A stretch of 64,000 nucleotides of DNA, taken from contig OX439049.1 of NCBI GenBank assembly GCA_949317995.1, positions 15,004,395-15,068,394 on the forward strand. The letters are read 5' to 3'. Below, piece after piece: positions 24,324 to 36,905 of this stretch; the first letter of the stretch is position 1, and every line of letters begins with the position of its first letter. The position numbers and the translations under genes were made by a program. This DNA is from Acholoe squamosa (taxonomy: Eukaryota; Annelida; Polychaeta; Phyllodocida; Polynoidae). Below the pieces are notes generated by a model. That model was not told where the DNA came from, made no database searches, and saw only the letters and a list, made by a program, of their open reading frames with translations.

Positions 24324-26451
24324 CTGAGGGCAGAAAGACAAAACAATAGATTTCTGTAATTTTCATGAATTATGGGCTGAGGACAGAGAAAGAAAAGTGT
24401 ACATTTTGCAGTTTATGAGATGAATCAGAAGGACAATAGATTATTATTTTTTAAAAAAAGGAAAGATATTTTGAACATTTGTGCCATTATATAGACAACT
24501 CGAATAAAGGTGAATCATAGCAGAAAATGACCAATTGCATTTTTTTGTAGGGCCACCCCGAGAATAAACCTGTTTCCCATCACCACATACAATAAAGATT
24601 TTGATTGGAAGAATCCTTTTGACGAAAAAGCCCCATCACAAAAATGTTAGAATATGGATATATGAATTAGGAATATCGATAATTTCAGTTCATCACTACA
24701 TCATCTCAAACCATTAAGAAATAACATCTTCATCTTATCAAGAAATGTTTTTTTTTTCTTTTTCATGGTATGGTGGAGAGAAGCCTAAATTGTTGGGGGG
24801 GGGGGTAATTGATTTATGTACTGCGTCAATTATGTAAATTTACATGAATGCATTTCTCATGGATATCGAAATATTACAATTGACAAAATACCGCACTCAC
24901 CCCTCATAGAGAAGCTTCACCCTTTAAATCCCTCCTTTGGCACCCCTACTTCACCAACCCCCCCCCACCCCCACCCCCTGTTATAGATGTTGGAACATGT
25001 TATATAAAACGCCTGTAGCAGGCATCATGTGATAACCTGTACAAGGTTCATCAGTTTACTAATAGAACAGGTGGACAGTACTGGAATCATGGTCGCTATC
25101 ATCTCCTATCATTGCCTCTCTAATGGCACATGGCCTTATCTCTGTGTCCAGGTTCTGTTATCTCTTATCTCCCCAGTCTCCTTTATTATGTATAAGGATC
25201 AACGATCATATGTAATAGTCTGTGACATTAAACTTGGCCCTGGTCAGATGTTACACAAGTCGATGACTGCCTCTGACATTGCCGGGTGCGAACATTGTGT
25301 AAGCTGGACGTAAAGGATTGAGTAGCATTAAAACGGTTTTCTAGTAATATCAATATAAAATACCATTGGCATTGACCATATCAACTGTACCTTTTCACAC
25401 TATTTGTAAGCACATACCTACAACGTGACTAAAGTGTAGGTAATACCCACATGTTAGGAGTATGGTATGATGGGAGTTGGGCACGCGGGGGTGGGGGTGC
25501 TAGGAATGTGATTGAAAAGCTATACACTTGAATCTAAGGGTCTAATATGGAAAATATAGACATGTCTTTGAGTTGCCAAAGGCAATTGTACGAAAGCAAA
25601 ACTTCAAAGCTATGTTATCATGCAAAAAATTAAAAAGCGCCGTTCTGGCAAGTTTTAGTATTACTTTTATTATCAGCAGGTGTAGATAAGATAAGGGAAT
25701 CCTCCTAAGGTGGGTGAGACAGGTAGGATTAAGTAAGTAGTGACCAGTTTTATCGGTGCTGTAATCCCGCCTGATAAGAGGGTGGAGACTGGACCCTGGT
25801 CCCGGATTCTGCTTGATATCAGGAAAAAGAACTCTAAGTGATGGGAACAAACATAAAAGGAAATTTGGCAATATGGGCAGATGGCAATGTGCAAGGATCC
25901 CAGACGAGTGGCAAAAAGACGATGTGGCCACGACGATGTGGCTAAAACCATCGATGTGGCCATACAGGCTAGACGATGTATAAAATTTGTATTGTGTCAA
26001 TCTGAGTCCTATGGTGGGCTATATTAGCATAATATTCATAAACCATGTATAATTATATAAATATGCAAAACAATACGCCCTATGCCATCAATAAGTTTAT
26101 ATAGTCCCTCCCAATCCGAATAATTCCTACCCCTGAGAAACCAATTGAAATATATTGGCCACAACGTCCTTTGGTTACATCGTCCATTATTGTGTAGGAA
26201 CCATTCTAATATCCCTCTGTTCTGTTATCCCTAAGGATATTGTCCCTGTCGTAGAGTTAGAAATTGGGTACATTGTAGCTTTAAGATACTAAGAATATAA
26301 TGGGAAAATATGTGCGTATTCAACTTGACAAATAAAAATGGTTAAAAATGTGAAATCTAAAATAAAAATTAAAAATAAATCGGAGGTCGGCTGTTTTATG
26401 AGGTCAGTCGAAAGAGATTTACATTGAGCAAAATCCTAGGTTGTAACGTCT
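24324..26451. other. Upstream intron/spacer of the 22.5-kb gene
   Basis: The acceptor tctgccctcag on the minus strand ends at 24324, so the first part is intronic; the non-coding first exon was not located. The interval includes a G10 run near 24798 and a C9/C5/C5 block at 24959-24980 (G-quadruplex-prone on the minus strand). A small gatgtggcc(a/t) repeat cluster lies at 25920-25975. No other gene is supported. Confidence 0.5.
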
Positions 26452-26637
26452 ACTGCATGAATGTAGGGATTTAAGCTCATTTCATATTGCTTAAAGAAGA
26501 ATATATACTTCTATTTAAGCAAGTTTAAGTTCAGTAAATGTCACCTAAACTTTTGGTAACTTTTCTGGAGCTTAAACTTGCTTAAATAGTCAGTTTAAGC
26601 AATCGGAAATGTGCTTACATCCCTACATTCATACAGT
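26452..26637. mobile_element. Palindromic MITE, 186 bp
   Basis: The ends are inverted copies (actgcatgaatgtaggga on the left, tccctacattcatacagt on the right). The similarity continues inward, with ttaagc(t/a)catttc against gaaatgtgcttac and an inner pair tatttaagcaagtttaag / cttaaacttgcttaaata. It is essentially a full-length imperfect hairpin with no coding capacity. Confidence 0.7.
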
Positions 26638-27110
26638 GACATAAGTCGTAAAAATTCCTTCCTCAATTCCTTCTTCAAAAAGCCTTGAGCACCAACTTCA
26701 CACTAGGTATGGAATGGAGCGCTCAACAAAGCTGGGTTCTGGGGGACTACCCTGTCCAACATCGCTACCGTAAATCCTCGCGTATAAGACTCGCCCTAGA
26801 GGAGGCTGTTTCTAAAAGTTTGAATGTGGCTCTGTTTTCGTAGGGGTGGCAGGGTGAATTTTTCACAATTTCAAATTTTGATGAAATGGCACCTTCAGCC
26901 ACAACAAGCCTCTGCGCCTACTTTTAATGCCACAGACTCGGGCCGCTAGCCTCTAGGTGGCACTGCTTACTTTTATGCATTTATCCCGGTAGCATCATGT
27001 CCCTTGTTCTGCATGATGCTTCATTCACGATGATATATTCATGCAGCATGGGTGATTGAAAGGGGTCTATGGACAAAAATGTGCATACTGGAAGAATGAA
27101 TGCACACATA

Positions 27111-27299
27111 AGGGAGTGTTCATTTTTTAACAACAGGGGGGGGGGGTTGGTGAGTTTGAGGGGGGGGCGTAAAATATTTTGACCTCTCCTGAGGGGGGGG
27201 CGAAAAATATTTCGACTGCTCTTGAGGGGGGGGGGCGTAAAATTTTTAGACCCTTCTCAATGAGGCACGAATAAATGTAATTTAGATTTAGATGACAGA

Positions 27300-27360
<61 letters not shown>

Positions 27361-27424
27361 GATCAACATGGTAAAAGGTATGCCTGCGCACCCCCTCAAG
27401 GGTGTACCTTTTACCATGTTGATC

Positions 27425-27484
<60 letters not shown>

Positions 27485-29718
27485 GGATTATTTTGTTAAT
27501 TTGTGAGACAGTATAAGAATTGAATGTTGATTCATATGTTATCGAGGATCAGTTTATCAATCTACTGATGCTGAACTAAACTTGTCAGTGGGAATGAAGG
27601 TCCTCTCTTTCTTCATTGTTCACCTAAATGCCCGCATAGCAAAATCCATTTTGATTGATGGTATTTCATTTCTTCACATGGCTTGAATCATGAATAACAT
27701 GATATATGGGCAATGACATTTTAATTGTCACTATGATGGATTGACTTCCATAATACAGGTGGTTTGTGCTGAATGAACAATGAAGAAAATTCAAACCAGA
27801 ACTTTGATTCATTAAAGTAGGGCCAGCAGTTTAGTTACTGATCTGGTTAGTTTTCATTATATTATCATTATTAAATGTTACAATTAAATACATGTTATAT
27901 ATAGCCATAACATGAAATATGGAATATTCAAGTTTACATCAGAATTCATTACTGAGCGGCTCTGAGTGATTGGAATAGGGAGGTGGGGTTGGGGCCATTT
28001 TCCTAAGAAAATTTTGAAATTTTCCATGTCAAAATATTATGCATTCTGGTGACTTCTGTGAATCATTTCATAACTTTGGTTCTATTAGGAATATTTGAAA
28101 AATTCTTTCACTATTCGAAAGCCCAGAGTCTGAAGAACATTCTGAAGGTAGATGTCGCCATTTTCAAGGCCATTGTCGCCACATTTTGGCTACATGGCGA
28201 CAGCTGCCCAGCCCTGCCAGACCGGACAGAATCAGATGGATCCATGCAGACTGAACAGAACCAGACCATACAGACCCATATGAGATGGACTCGACGGGGA
28301 TAAACCCGACCCATCCAGTTAGGTCATCCAGTCATACCTCAACAAAATGCACCATTTGACGTCTCGATATTCAAAATTTTCCTGGGGGACATCTCCATAT
28401 ACCCGTAGGCTCCCTGAGCCAAAAACAGTGTATATGATGCAGGGGTAGTAAAACCTTGGGGTCAGGTGGGATGTGTGCCCCCCTGCACCATCCAGTCATA
28501 TGTCACCAAAATGCACCATTTGACTTCTCAATATTCAAAATTTTCCTGGAGGACATAGCCCCATACCCCCCTCTGATTCTTACTCTCTATCACACATTAA
28601 TCACACTAACAATAAAAAAAAACATGCCCAAGAGTTTTAAACATTTTTCTTAGAAAGCAGTATGCACATACTTAGAGTTGGCCTGGCCATTCGCTCACAA
28701 ATTGACCTGAGAATACATGATATTCTTGTCTAGATTTTCCAAATTTCCCTGGGGAATAAATCTACAGATAGTACTTTACAGCAGAATCAAGTAACTGAAA
28801 GGCTAGGGACACATCAATTCATGTCTTGGCAGTCTTCTGGTATCCAGGTTTCAAATTTCCATTAGGATAGCAAGATATCCATCATACATAAAGAGGTCAG
28901 ACGTTTTCAGAAACCCAAACCCCCAACCCATGTAAATGTTAAAGTTTTTGATTTGCAGGTTTGGATTGCTTTGGTTACCCCCTCCCCCAAACAAAATTTT
29001 CAAAGGCTGTGCTAAAACAGCCCATCTCCCATTCCCTATAGTTAAGAGTCATAAAGGCCCATGTGTGTCTGCAGCAAGTTGGTTCAGACTTAAAAGATCC
29101 TTCAAATACAGTTTGCTTGCTTGCTTTAAACTAAGACCACAGAAATCAATCTTGTGATTCATCCAGATCCATGGGATGAGATCCCATTCAAACATTTTGT
29201 ATGAAGGGTCCCTATAGTAGAATTTTAAACAGAGGGTATAGGGAAACCTCAAAAACCACCAGAATGCATAAATTTAGGCTCTAGATTTATAAAACTGTTT
29301 GACTGGGGCAGGTGATGCCCCCAGACCACCCTATACTTAGCTTGTCCTGGCTGCTTGTTAAACAAAAGACATAAGGCTAAGTAGTGTGTGACTCGCACTG
29401 CAGCTACTGATGAAATTGGTCTTGAGAAGTGGAACCCTCTTTTCAATTTCTTGCATTCCAATAGAAAAATAATAAATTGATGATAATAACTCTGGGAAGT
29501 GATCCTTTTACCTTATACTTCAGTAAAACAATTGAGTGTGATATGATGCAATGTGCTGCAACACAACTTGATGTTGGGGGGCGCAAAATATTTTGACCCC
29601 TCCTGAGGGGGGGGGGCAAAAATATTTTGGCACCTCTCAAAGGGGGGGCGGAAAATATTTTCAGGGGTAAAAACGAAAACTCACCAACCCCCCCTGTTGT
29701 TAAAAAATGAACACTCCT
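27111..29718. mobile_element. 2.6-kb interval bounded by inverted G-run ends
   Basis: The left end (TA then AGGGAGTGTTCATTTTTTAA) and right end (TTAAAAAATGAACACTCCT then TA) are near-perfect inverted copies, each followed inward by the poly-G block and gttggtgagttt of the G-run MITE family. It could be one longer element or two truncated MITEs. Inside are the TA/hairpin structure at 27300-27482 and a direct repeat of about 85 bp (28322 and 28485; accaaaatgcaccatttgac-like). No transposase frame is seen. Confidence 0.6.
27300..27482. repeat. Hairpin flanked by two (TA)n tracts
   Basis: A perfect 24-bp inverted repeat (27357-27380 and 27405-27428; tgtggatcaacatggtaaaa...) with a 24-bp spacer sits between TA tracts of about 57 and 55 bp. 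The TA tracts are themselves self-complementary, so the whole of about 180 bp can extrude as a cruciform. It may be a tiny palindromic element inserted in a TA tract. Confidence 0.85.
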
Positions 29719-29720
29719 TA

Positions 29721-31440
29721 ACGGTAAACCCATTCAAATTGTTTAAACAATCAAATAAAATTGCTATGAACAAACTGGAATTTCTCAATACTAGTGACCC
29801 AGAACAAAACTAATAGATGTATGCACAAATAAAAGAAAACCAACCAAATGGATAAATAGTAAAACCACCCCATGGTCCATGTGATAGGTCATGGGGGCCC
29901 TGGACACTGCACCTACCAGTATGTATGTAGTCGTGGTCGTACGTGTTATCTCTGTGTCCAGCCCTGTCTCTGACCACCCTGTGTATATCCATCCTCTTTT
30001 ATAGCCTTCTTATCTCACCCACCTACCTACCGTATTATGCTGTATCAGCAACTATACAGGTGTTTGTAGTCAGGCAAACTTTCCTTAACTTCTAGGGGCC
30101 GTATTATTTCTTCAAGACTACACGAAGGGGCATATATATCTTCTTTCTGTTCCCTAAATATGAACAGACCCTTCAAGAATAATCAGTCCGTTTGAAGAAA
30201 GGTCGGGCTGGGCATCTAAATTGTTTCCATCGCTTGAATGCCTGGTTAGGGATGGGATGTCAGTTTTTTTTACCCTCTGGGTCGGTCAGCAAGCGCTTGT
30301 CATTAGTCTGTTGGCTCCCTTTTTTGTTATTGATTTACATCAAAACGCAGTCAATATTTTGTACAGAACCTTGGTAAAGAACAGAAAGCGCACTCCCTAG
30401 GTATAACTTATTCCAATGTTTGGCGTTCATATACAGTACATACCATTACGGTACACTGTATGGTCATCTACCAATATTATCTCTTGGCGTTCGTGATGTC
30501 ACAGAGCAGATAACAACCCGGGTATCCTGGTTTTTGTTGGATATGACTCAAGGATGTTTCATTCCAAAAATATAAGATGAATGCAATGGTGGAAAAATCA
30601 TTTTAATATAGGTGTGATAGGGCACCAGCACGTTTATACAGGGACGTAGAGGATTCTTGGTTTATAGAAGTATTTTCAAGGTGTCGGGGTAGGTGTTTTC
30701 TTAATTTCATTTGTTTTTCTAGGGAGGGGGTTTAAGAAATTTTGCTCTTGAGTGCAAAAGAAATGTCATCCCCGTGATTTGGCGGAAACTTGCAAAATAT
30801 CAAGCAAAGTAAGGTTTACTGACCAGGCAAATGGAAGGAGAGTGTGGTGGGATTTAACCCCCAGGAAAGGACAACGCCATTCGGTACGCTAACGAGTGAA
30901 CGCACCAAACCCCTACAGTAAGAAATATATAGGTATCTAACAATAAACATTATTCATTCATCCAAATATATAATTTATTTTTAAGCGAACATATCAAACA
31001 AAACGTAAGCTACAACCAGTGGACACTAACCCTACATGTCAAAATATGTGTTTCATAATCCTTATCATTCTCAGTAAACTGTACATTGGTGTCTGCTCTT
31101 CATCTTTATCTGGTATGTAGACAGGCAGCAGTGGTTAGGGGCTTCCGTAGACAGGCGTCCCCCACAGCTTACCAGTATTTATCACTTTCACTGGTGTATT
31201 AATATATGGTCTGATGTTGGGGTCATGTTATATAAGACTGATAACGGCAATCGCACACCTTACTGAACCAGCAACAAAACAGCTGCTGCTAAGTATTGAA
31301 ACAATTCCCAGAGTGTTTCATTTAACCTAAATATAGTCACCTTGCTTTGCAATAAATGTGCGTTACCATTAACCTCAATTTTCTGAAATTTCTAGAAAGG
31401 TACGAGGCTTGCATGAGGGCGTTCCTGTGACAGGGAGTTT
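29721..31440. other. Spacer without recognised gene
   Basis: AT-rich non-coding sequence. Word-level similarity (gttatataagac) links 31227, 50238 and 24997, perhaps parts of a dispersed repeat. No supported genes. Confidence 0.45.
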
Positions 31441-31469
31441 CCACCTTCATCTGTTTGCCTGCCTGCCTG

Positions 31470-31765
31470 TCAGTCAGAGTCAGACAGAGTCAGTCAGTCA
31501 GACAGTCAGAGTCAGTCAGACAGTAAGAGTCAGTCAGACAGTCAGGGTCAGTCAGTCAGAGTCAGACAGTCAGAGTCAGTCAGTCAGAGTCAGTCAGTCA
31601 GTCAGTCAGAGTCAGTCAGTCAGTCAGACAGTAAGAGTCAGTCAGTCAGACAGTCAGGGTCAGGCCGTCAGAGTCAGACAGTCACAGTCAGTCTGTCACA
31701 GTCAGCCAGACAGTAAGTCAGACAGTCACCGTCAGTTAGTGTCAGTCAGTCAGTCTGTGAGGATT
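31470..31765 (+). repeat. (CAGT)n / gtcagtcaga satellite
   Basis: About 300 bp of cagtcagagtcagtcagaca-type repeat. The open frame rich in SQ and VSQ across it is a by-product of the repeat. A shorter tract of the same repeat at 36800-36905 lies on the other side of the gag-like element. Confidence 0.9.
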
Positions 31766-34700
31766 TACAGTAACATTGGCTGCAGCACCCCCTAGGAGCA
31801 GCCACAGGGGACACACAGGAGTGGTTCCCTGTGAGCAGGACTGAGTCAGTTGGTTCCTTGGTTTTGGTTGATGCAGAAGCACCCCAGAATCCCAAGGGCT
31901 GACTGACCATACTACAGACTACACACCTAGACCTGTGAGTATAACATACATATAAATATTACATTGGTGCAAGGAGTGTGCTGTTCTTATCCATGTGGAT
32001 ATAGTCTATTGTTTGTGGATTGGCTCATTCTGTGTTGGTTTTAGTCATTTCTGTGTGGTTTCATATACACTTTGGGTCCTTCTAGTCTTATCTTTGAATA
32101 TCACAGGATTCTCATAATCTGACATAGGGAGGAGTTAGGATTGTTCCCTGGGTCTATTGTTAGATGTTGACAATATTCCTTTGGTTCATTTCCTGGTGAT
32201 TACAGGGTTCTAGGTCTATTCCTATGGGCATACCATGTTAATTGATTGTTAGCTTCACACACATATAGTGTGTTGCTTTGTGTTGGGACCCATGTGGGTA
32301 TAGCCCTCCAGGGCTGACACCACATGGGTTGGGTGTTGGGTGTATACAGTGATACACATAGCTAGGAGATAGAGAGCCTTCATGTTACATAGGCTAGCCA
32401 TTATATACCATTACCCACTGTTTTAAAGGTCCTCTAGGTGGGTGTGGAGTTGAAGTTTATATTTGTATGATTTGCACTACATGCATAGATAGCATCTAGT
32501 GTGCTTTGTGAGTAGAATCTTTGGAGAGGACCAATTGGCTACCCCCCCCCTCTCAGTGTGAAGTCCTGGATACATGTACATGTATGCTGCATAGTGGGAA
32601 AGGGCCTCTACCCTATTGCAAACAAAATAAAATCCAGGCCTATTCAGGTGTGGTCTTTAGTCATTTCTGTGCAGTTATATATAGATTTGGTTCTCTTATA
32701 CTGTCTTTGGCTATACCAGGATTCTTTTGTTTGAGCACAGAGGTTATATCAGCTTTAATGTTCCAGGCTGACTGTCAGACACTGGAGGCACCCTGACTTG
32801 ACAATTCTCATAATCAGTTATCCCTTTAATGTTAATTTCTGGTTTGGAGGTTGTGTTTTGTGGGACAGATATTCTCACAGTGGGATTGGGATCCACATGG
32901 CTGTTGCCTTCCTAGGGTATGCACCACATGGGTCAGATAGATAAAGGGGGAGAGAGGAAAGATAAGTGAGAGGGGCTCCCACCCTACATTCAGTTGTTTT
33001 TATCCCTATCTTCAGAGATGTAAGTTGTCAGGGAATTCCCTGAAAATAGGGATTTCAAAAATCTTTAGATTAAGTCAAAATAGGGATATGTAAGGTCTTT
33101 AGGGCCAGATTTTATTTTCATATTCATAATAGTCAGTGTGAATATCCATGTTCTTCAAAATGAAGAGAAATATGTGTTCTTGCCCTAATGATAACCCCCT
33201 GCTATACACATACCCAGGCCTGTGTTGGCTGCTTTAACCAGTGACTCCACTGAGGAACAGGGAGGCCCCCTGGTGTAAGCAGAGAGAGTCAACTGGGCAG
33301 GGGGAGGCCTGGACAGGGGATCTCAGTGACATACTCAACTAGGGGAGGTGAAGGGAATACTGCTCTCTGATTGGTCTAAAATAATCAGCTCAAGACTAGT
33401 CTACAGTTGCCCTCCATACAGCCATTTGGGGAAACCCCTTCAGAAGTGCCATGTGAAACTCACCCTAACCACCATACATCTACTCAATGTCTGAACACCA
33501 CACTCACCCTCAGCCACCCTTAATTCTGAAGCATTATAGGTTGAAAAAGATTAGGGGTGGGGTTGGTGGGGAGGGGGGTATACTAAACTCATAGTTCCAT
33601 ATACATGTATTGTGGGGAAGGACATTAATTGTATACATGCACAATGCATATATAGACTTTAACACCCCCCCCCACCCCCCAACCTGCGATAATAGCTTTT
33701 CAGGGATTTTCTCAATACCCAACTTACATCTCTGTATCTTACTGGGGTAGGTCAACTCTACAGGCAGAAGTCCTTGTTACAGAGATATAATTCTATATAT
33801 CATTGTAAGCTATTTGCATGTCTAGTCCAGGCTGTAGCATATTGTATAAGATTTTGTGGATTTGCCTTTCCTGTAATTACTGGGGCAGTCATATCTCTGA
33901 AAGCTGCAACTCTATGTGAAATAGGGTAATATTTCAATAGTTTCAAATAGTTTCTATTGGAAATCATATTGCAATTTTAAGATTCCTGCAGTGCAGTGGG
34001 TGCACATCCTCTTTCCTAGGAATTACCCCAATCATCCTGACCACAGAGGGGTTTCATACCTTGTCACTCCTTCTCAGTACACTCACCCCATCCACCACAG
34101 GAAGTGTGTGACCAGTACACAGGGTAAGTCTGTGTTTCACTGAAACTCAATAAATCCACACCCACACTGGAAGCAGCTCTGTGACACACCCACTTACTCT
34201 GGGTGCACTCAAGCTGTATATACCCTGACCTCCTCCTGTAACTGTGTCACTCCTGTAACTGTGTCACTAAGTCACCAAGTGTTGATGACATATACAGCCA
34301 CAGGCAGCACTATATTTGTAAACTATACACTGTTTAGACCCAACTTGCTTTCTTGAATATTGATGCCATTACCATTATTGCTGATTCTTTCACTGTGATC
34401 TATTAACATGAATCCATTGAAACTCTAAGCTGCATATGTATACTTTGTACAGCCCTAGCTGACACTTGTTTCTGTCATTCAGTAGAACTGTGTACTCTGG
34501 GTGTTTGTCAAAGAAGTTCTAGATACTTATCATTATAGCCAGATTATACTGTTCTGTCCAATTTTCATAGCAGTCACTTATACCTATACTGTGTCTAGCC
34601 CTAAGTAGCAATTCTTACACAGTATAGCAAGGCTCATTTCACATCTATGTATTGTTACCTGCCTTACCTTTCTCATTAAGGCAACCCTTTATTCTATACT

Positions 34701-35363
34701 GTGTTTAGCTCTAAGTGACACAGTCAGCTCATCTTATAAGTCAACAGTTTTTGAGTGGCACTTCGGATACTCTACTGTATACTAGTTGGCCATCATAGCC
34801 AATCTGTTGAGGCATCTGATTGACTATTGGGAGCTATATTGTGTTCAGTCCTTGCTGGCTCCTGCTATCAACTTTATCAGCACTTACAGTCATATCAGGC
34901 TCATTCACTGTTTCAATATCATCTATACTTAAATTGGCTTTAGGTGGTAGCTGTTTGTACCATTGCAACTTATGTGTACAGGCCATCCTCACATTCAGTA
35001 TTACCTATACTTCATCCAGTTTAAGGTTGCATTTGTTTGGTGCTGATTTGTCTGGCCATCCTCATATTCAATATCAACTACATATTTCATTCAGCACCTT
35101 GTGTTACAACATTGTATAATATAGAGATTACACCCTATGATAAGTATTTGTCTTCAAGTCGCTTGATTGAATAGTTGGGACTATACTGCATTCAATCCAA
35201 GTTGATGTATCAGTCTCCTCATTATTGCTTGTAATCCCATCTGATTGGCCAGTGATACTTTGTCTAGTCTTAAGGAGAATTCCTTTGACACTTCTTCCAC
35301 TGGGGTTATTCCATCTTAATCTTATCATTGATTATTGCCACATCCCTACCTATAGCATCAGCC

Positions 35364-36835
35364 ATGGATATTAACACTGCTTCCCTGGCTGAGCTGCAGT
35401 CCATCAAGGGAATTGGTCAGCAACGGGCTCAGCTTGTGATAGACTGTGTACGTACTCATGGGCCTTTCACTGACTTTCCCAGTATGACGCGACACTTGGA
35501 CGCACAGGTCGTCTCTAGCCTGAAACAGGCCTTCGAAACTGGTCGAATAATTTGTGGGGTAACTAAACCATCTACAAACGTTGCTGGTTCTCAAGGGTCC
35601 CTAGACCTTCATGCTAGGTTATTGGATATGGAGGCTCGAAATAAGACAATGGAGGCTCAGAAAAGGGAGGCAGAGGATAAGCTTAGACTTGCGAATGAAA
35701 AAATACAGTCTCTAGAAAGCTCCAGTCAGTCTTCTAAACTGACCCAGGCCGCAGCATCTTCCATTGTCATGCCGGCTACCTCATCTGATGAGGAGTTGTT
35801 GCGCTCCTTAAAAACGTTCACTGCCCTGTTTGAGACCAGGTTACAGTCTACCCCCAAAATTCTTGATACCGCGCAGGCCCCGCCACCTCGTACCAGTACC
35901 CCCAACAGTGCCAGGCCGCTGCCTCCTTTAGAGACACCTGTAACACATATGTCACCAGTCCGTGGCCCAGATGGTTACCAGCAGGTCCGGGATGCAGGTT
36001 ATGTTTCTACACTGAAAACCTGGAAAATCCGAAACTAGTCAGCGGTGACGACTTTAGGTCCTCCAGTTGACGATACCTAAAACTACAGCTTTAGGTAGTC
36101 AAAATGATGACTTTAGGTCATCATCCTGATGACCTGAGTTGTCAGTATGACAATACTGACAGTACAGAGTTGTCATACTGATGACTTACGTTGTCAGGAT
36201 GATGACCCAAAGTCGTCATTTTGACTACCTAAAGCTGTAGTTTTAGGTATCGTCAACTTGAGGACCTAAAGTGGTCACCGCTGACTAGTTTCGGATCTTC
36301 CAGGTTTTCAGTGTACCACTCGCAGGATACATACTGATCCTCCTGCTGACTCAAGTCTGAATGATCCACAGCATCTGCGGGGTAGGACTAACCAGAGGGG
36401 ATCGCGGGCAAGATGTTCATCTCCTCTATCTGAGTCAGATTCCACTTCATCGAGTAGCGATTCTAGCCCAGTCCCTCTATCTCGACAGTCTCAAAAACCA
36501 CTGGGCAAGATACCTACATATGATGGCAAAGTGAAGTGGCAGGTCTATTGTGAACAGTTTAAGCAGACTGAGGGTTCAGTGAGGAGGAGTCTCTCAGGTT
36601 GCTTGTCCAACATCTCCGAGATGATGCCCTTGAGTTTTTTGGGTCTCTACCTAAGTCCACAAGGCGAGACTATCGGAAACTTAGAAAGGCCTTGAAGGAA
36701 CGCTTTGGGTCTCGAAATCAGCCAGAAACTGCAAGACGGGAGCTTCAGGCTCTCAAGCAGGAGACAGAGGAGTCTCTGGATGCATTTTCTCAACTGAGCC
36801 AGTTAGAGTCAGTCAGTCACTCAGCCAATTAGTCA
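35364..36835 (+). pseudogene. Gag-like polyprotein with N-terminal helix-hairpin-helix, disrupted
   Basis: From the Met at 35364 the first 60 residues read as a ComEA-type helix-hairpin-helix (DINTASLAELQSIKGIGQQR and GPFTDFPSM), a nucleic-acid-binding fold. A coiled-coil stretch (about 85-125) and a Pro/Ser-rich linker follow. At 36010 a 304-bp MITE breaks the frame. Beyond it the frame resumes at 36314 with a Ser-rich segment and a PTYDGK motif as in Ty3/gypsy Gag, shifts frame at about 36560-36590, and ends with a capsid-like Retrotrans_gag helix block (DDALEFFGSLP, LRKALKERFG). Insertion, frameshift and loss of pol make it a pseudogene. An in-frame Met at 35328 adds 12 hydrophobic residues and is the less likely start. 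Confidence 0.75.
36010..36313. mobile_element. 304-bp palindromic MITE with TA duplication
   Basis: The element reads CACTGAAAACCTGG inward from both ends, with TA at 36008-36009 and 36314-36315. Almost the whole length folds back on itself (gaaactagtcagcggtgac / gtcaccgctgactagtttc, then tacctaaa(a)ctacagcttt and inverse). Nested smaller hairpins sit in the centre (gttgtcagtatgacaatac). TA duplication and CACTG-type ends suggest Tc1/mariner mobilisation. It interrupts the Gag frame, and exact removal with one TA restores that local frame. Confidence 0.88.
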
Positions 36836-36905
36836 GTTAGTCAGAGCCAGTCAGTCAGTCACTCAGAATTAGTGAATAAGTCAGGTACTCAGTGAGTCAG
36901 TGAGT

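Larger units (their letters stand above)
31790..36835 (+). mobile_element. LTR-retrotransposon remnant (gag region only)
   Basis: A long non-coding leader (31.8-35.3 kb) with decayed internal repeats precedes a gag-like coding region at 35364-36835. The leader repeats include ttagtcatttctgtg words at about 32041 and 32660, and a repeated tggccatcctca(c/t)attca at about 34980 and 35050. No protease, RT, RNase H or integrase frame follows: the Gag frame runs out into CAGT satellite at about 36800. LTR ends and primer-binding site could not be identified, so the limits are approximate. Confidence 0.6.

Noticed and set aside
24320-24346. Upstream Met giving a 9-residue longer start for the 22.5-kb gene
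   Set aside because: A strong splice acceptor (tctgccctcag) lies between it and the conserved MFSTLR start. The paralogue has an acceptor at the same place and no such extension.
25542-26000. 152-codon minus-strand frame
   Set aside because: No recognisable domain. It covers a small gatgtggcca repeat and AT-rich spacer, and no splice or start context supports it.
31409-31795. 128-codon frame rich in VSQ/SQ
   Set aside because: Translation of the CAGT satellite only.
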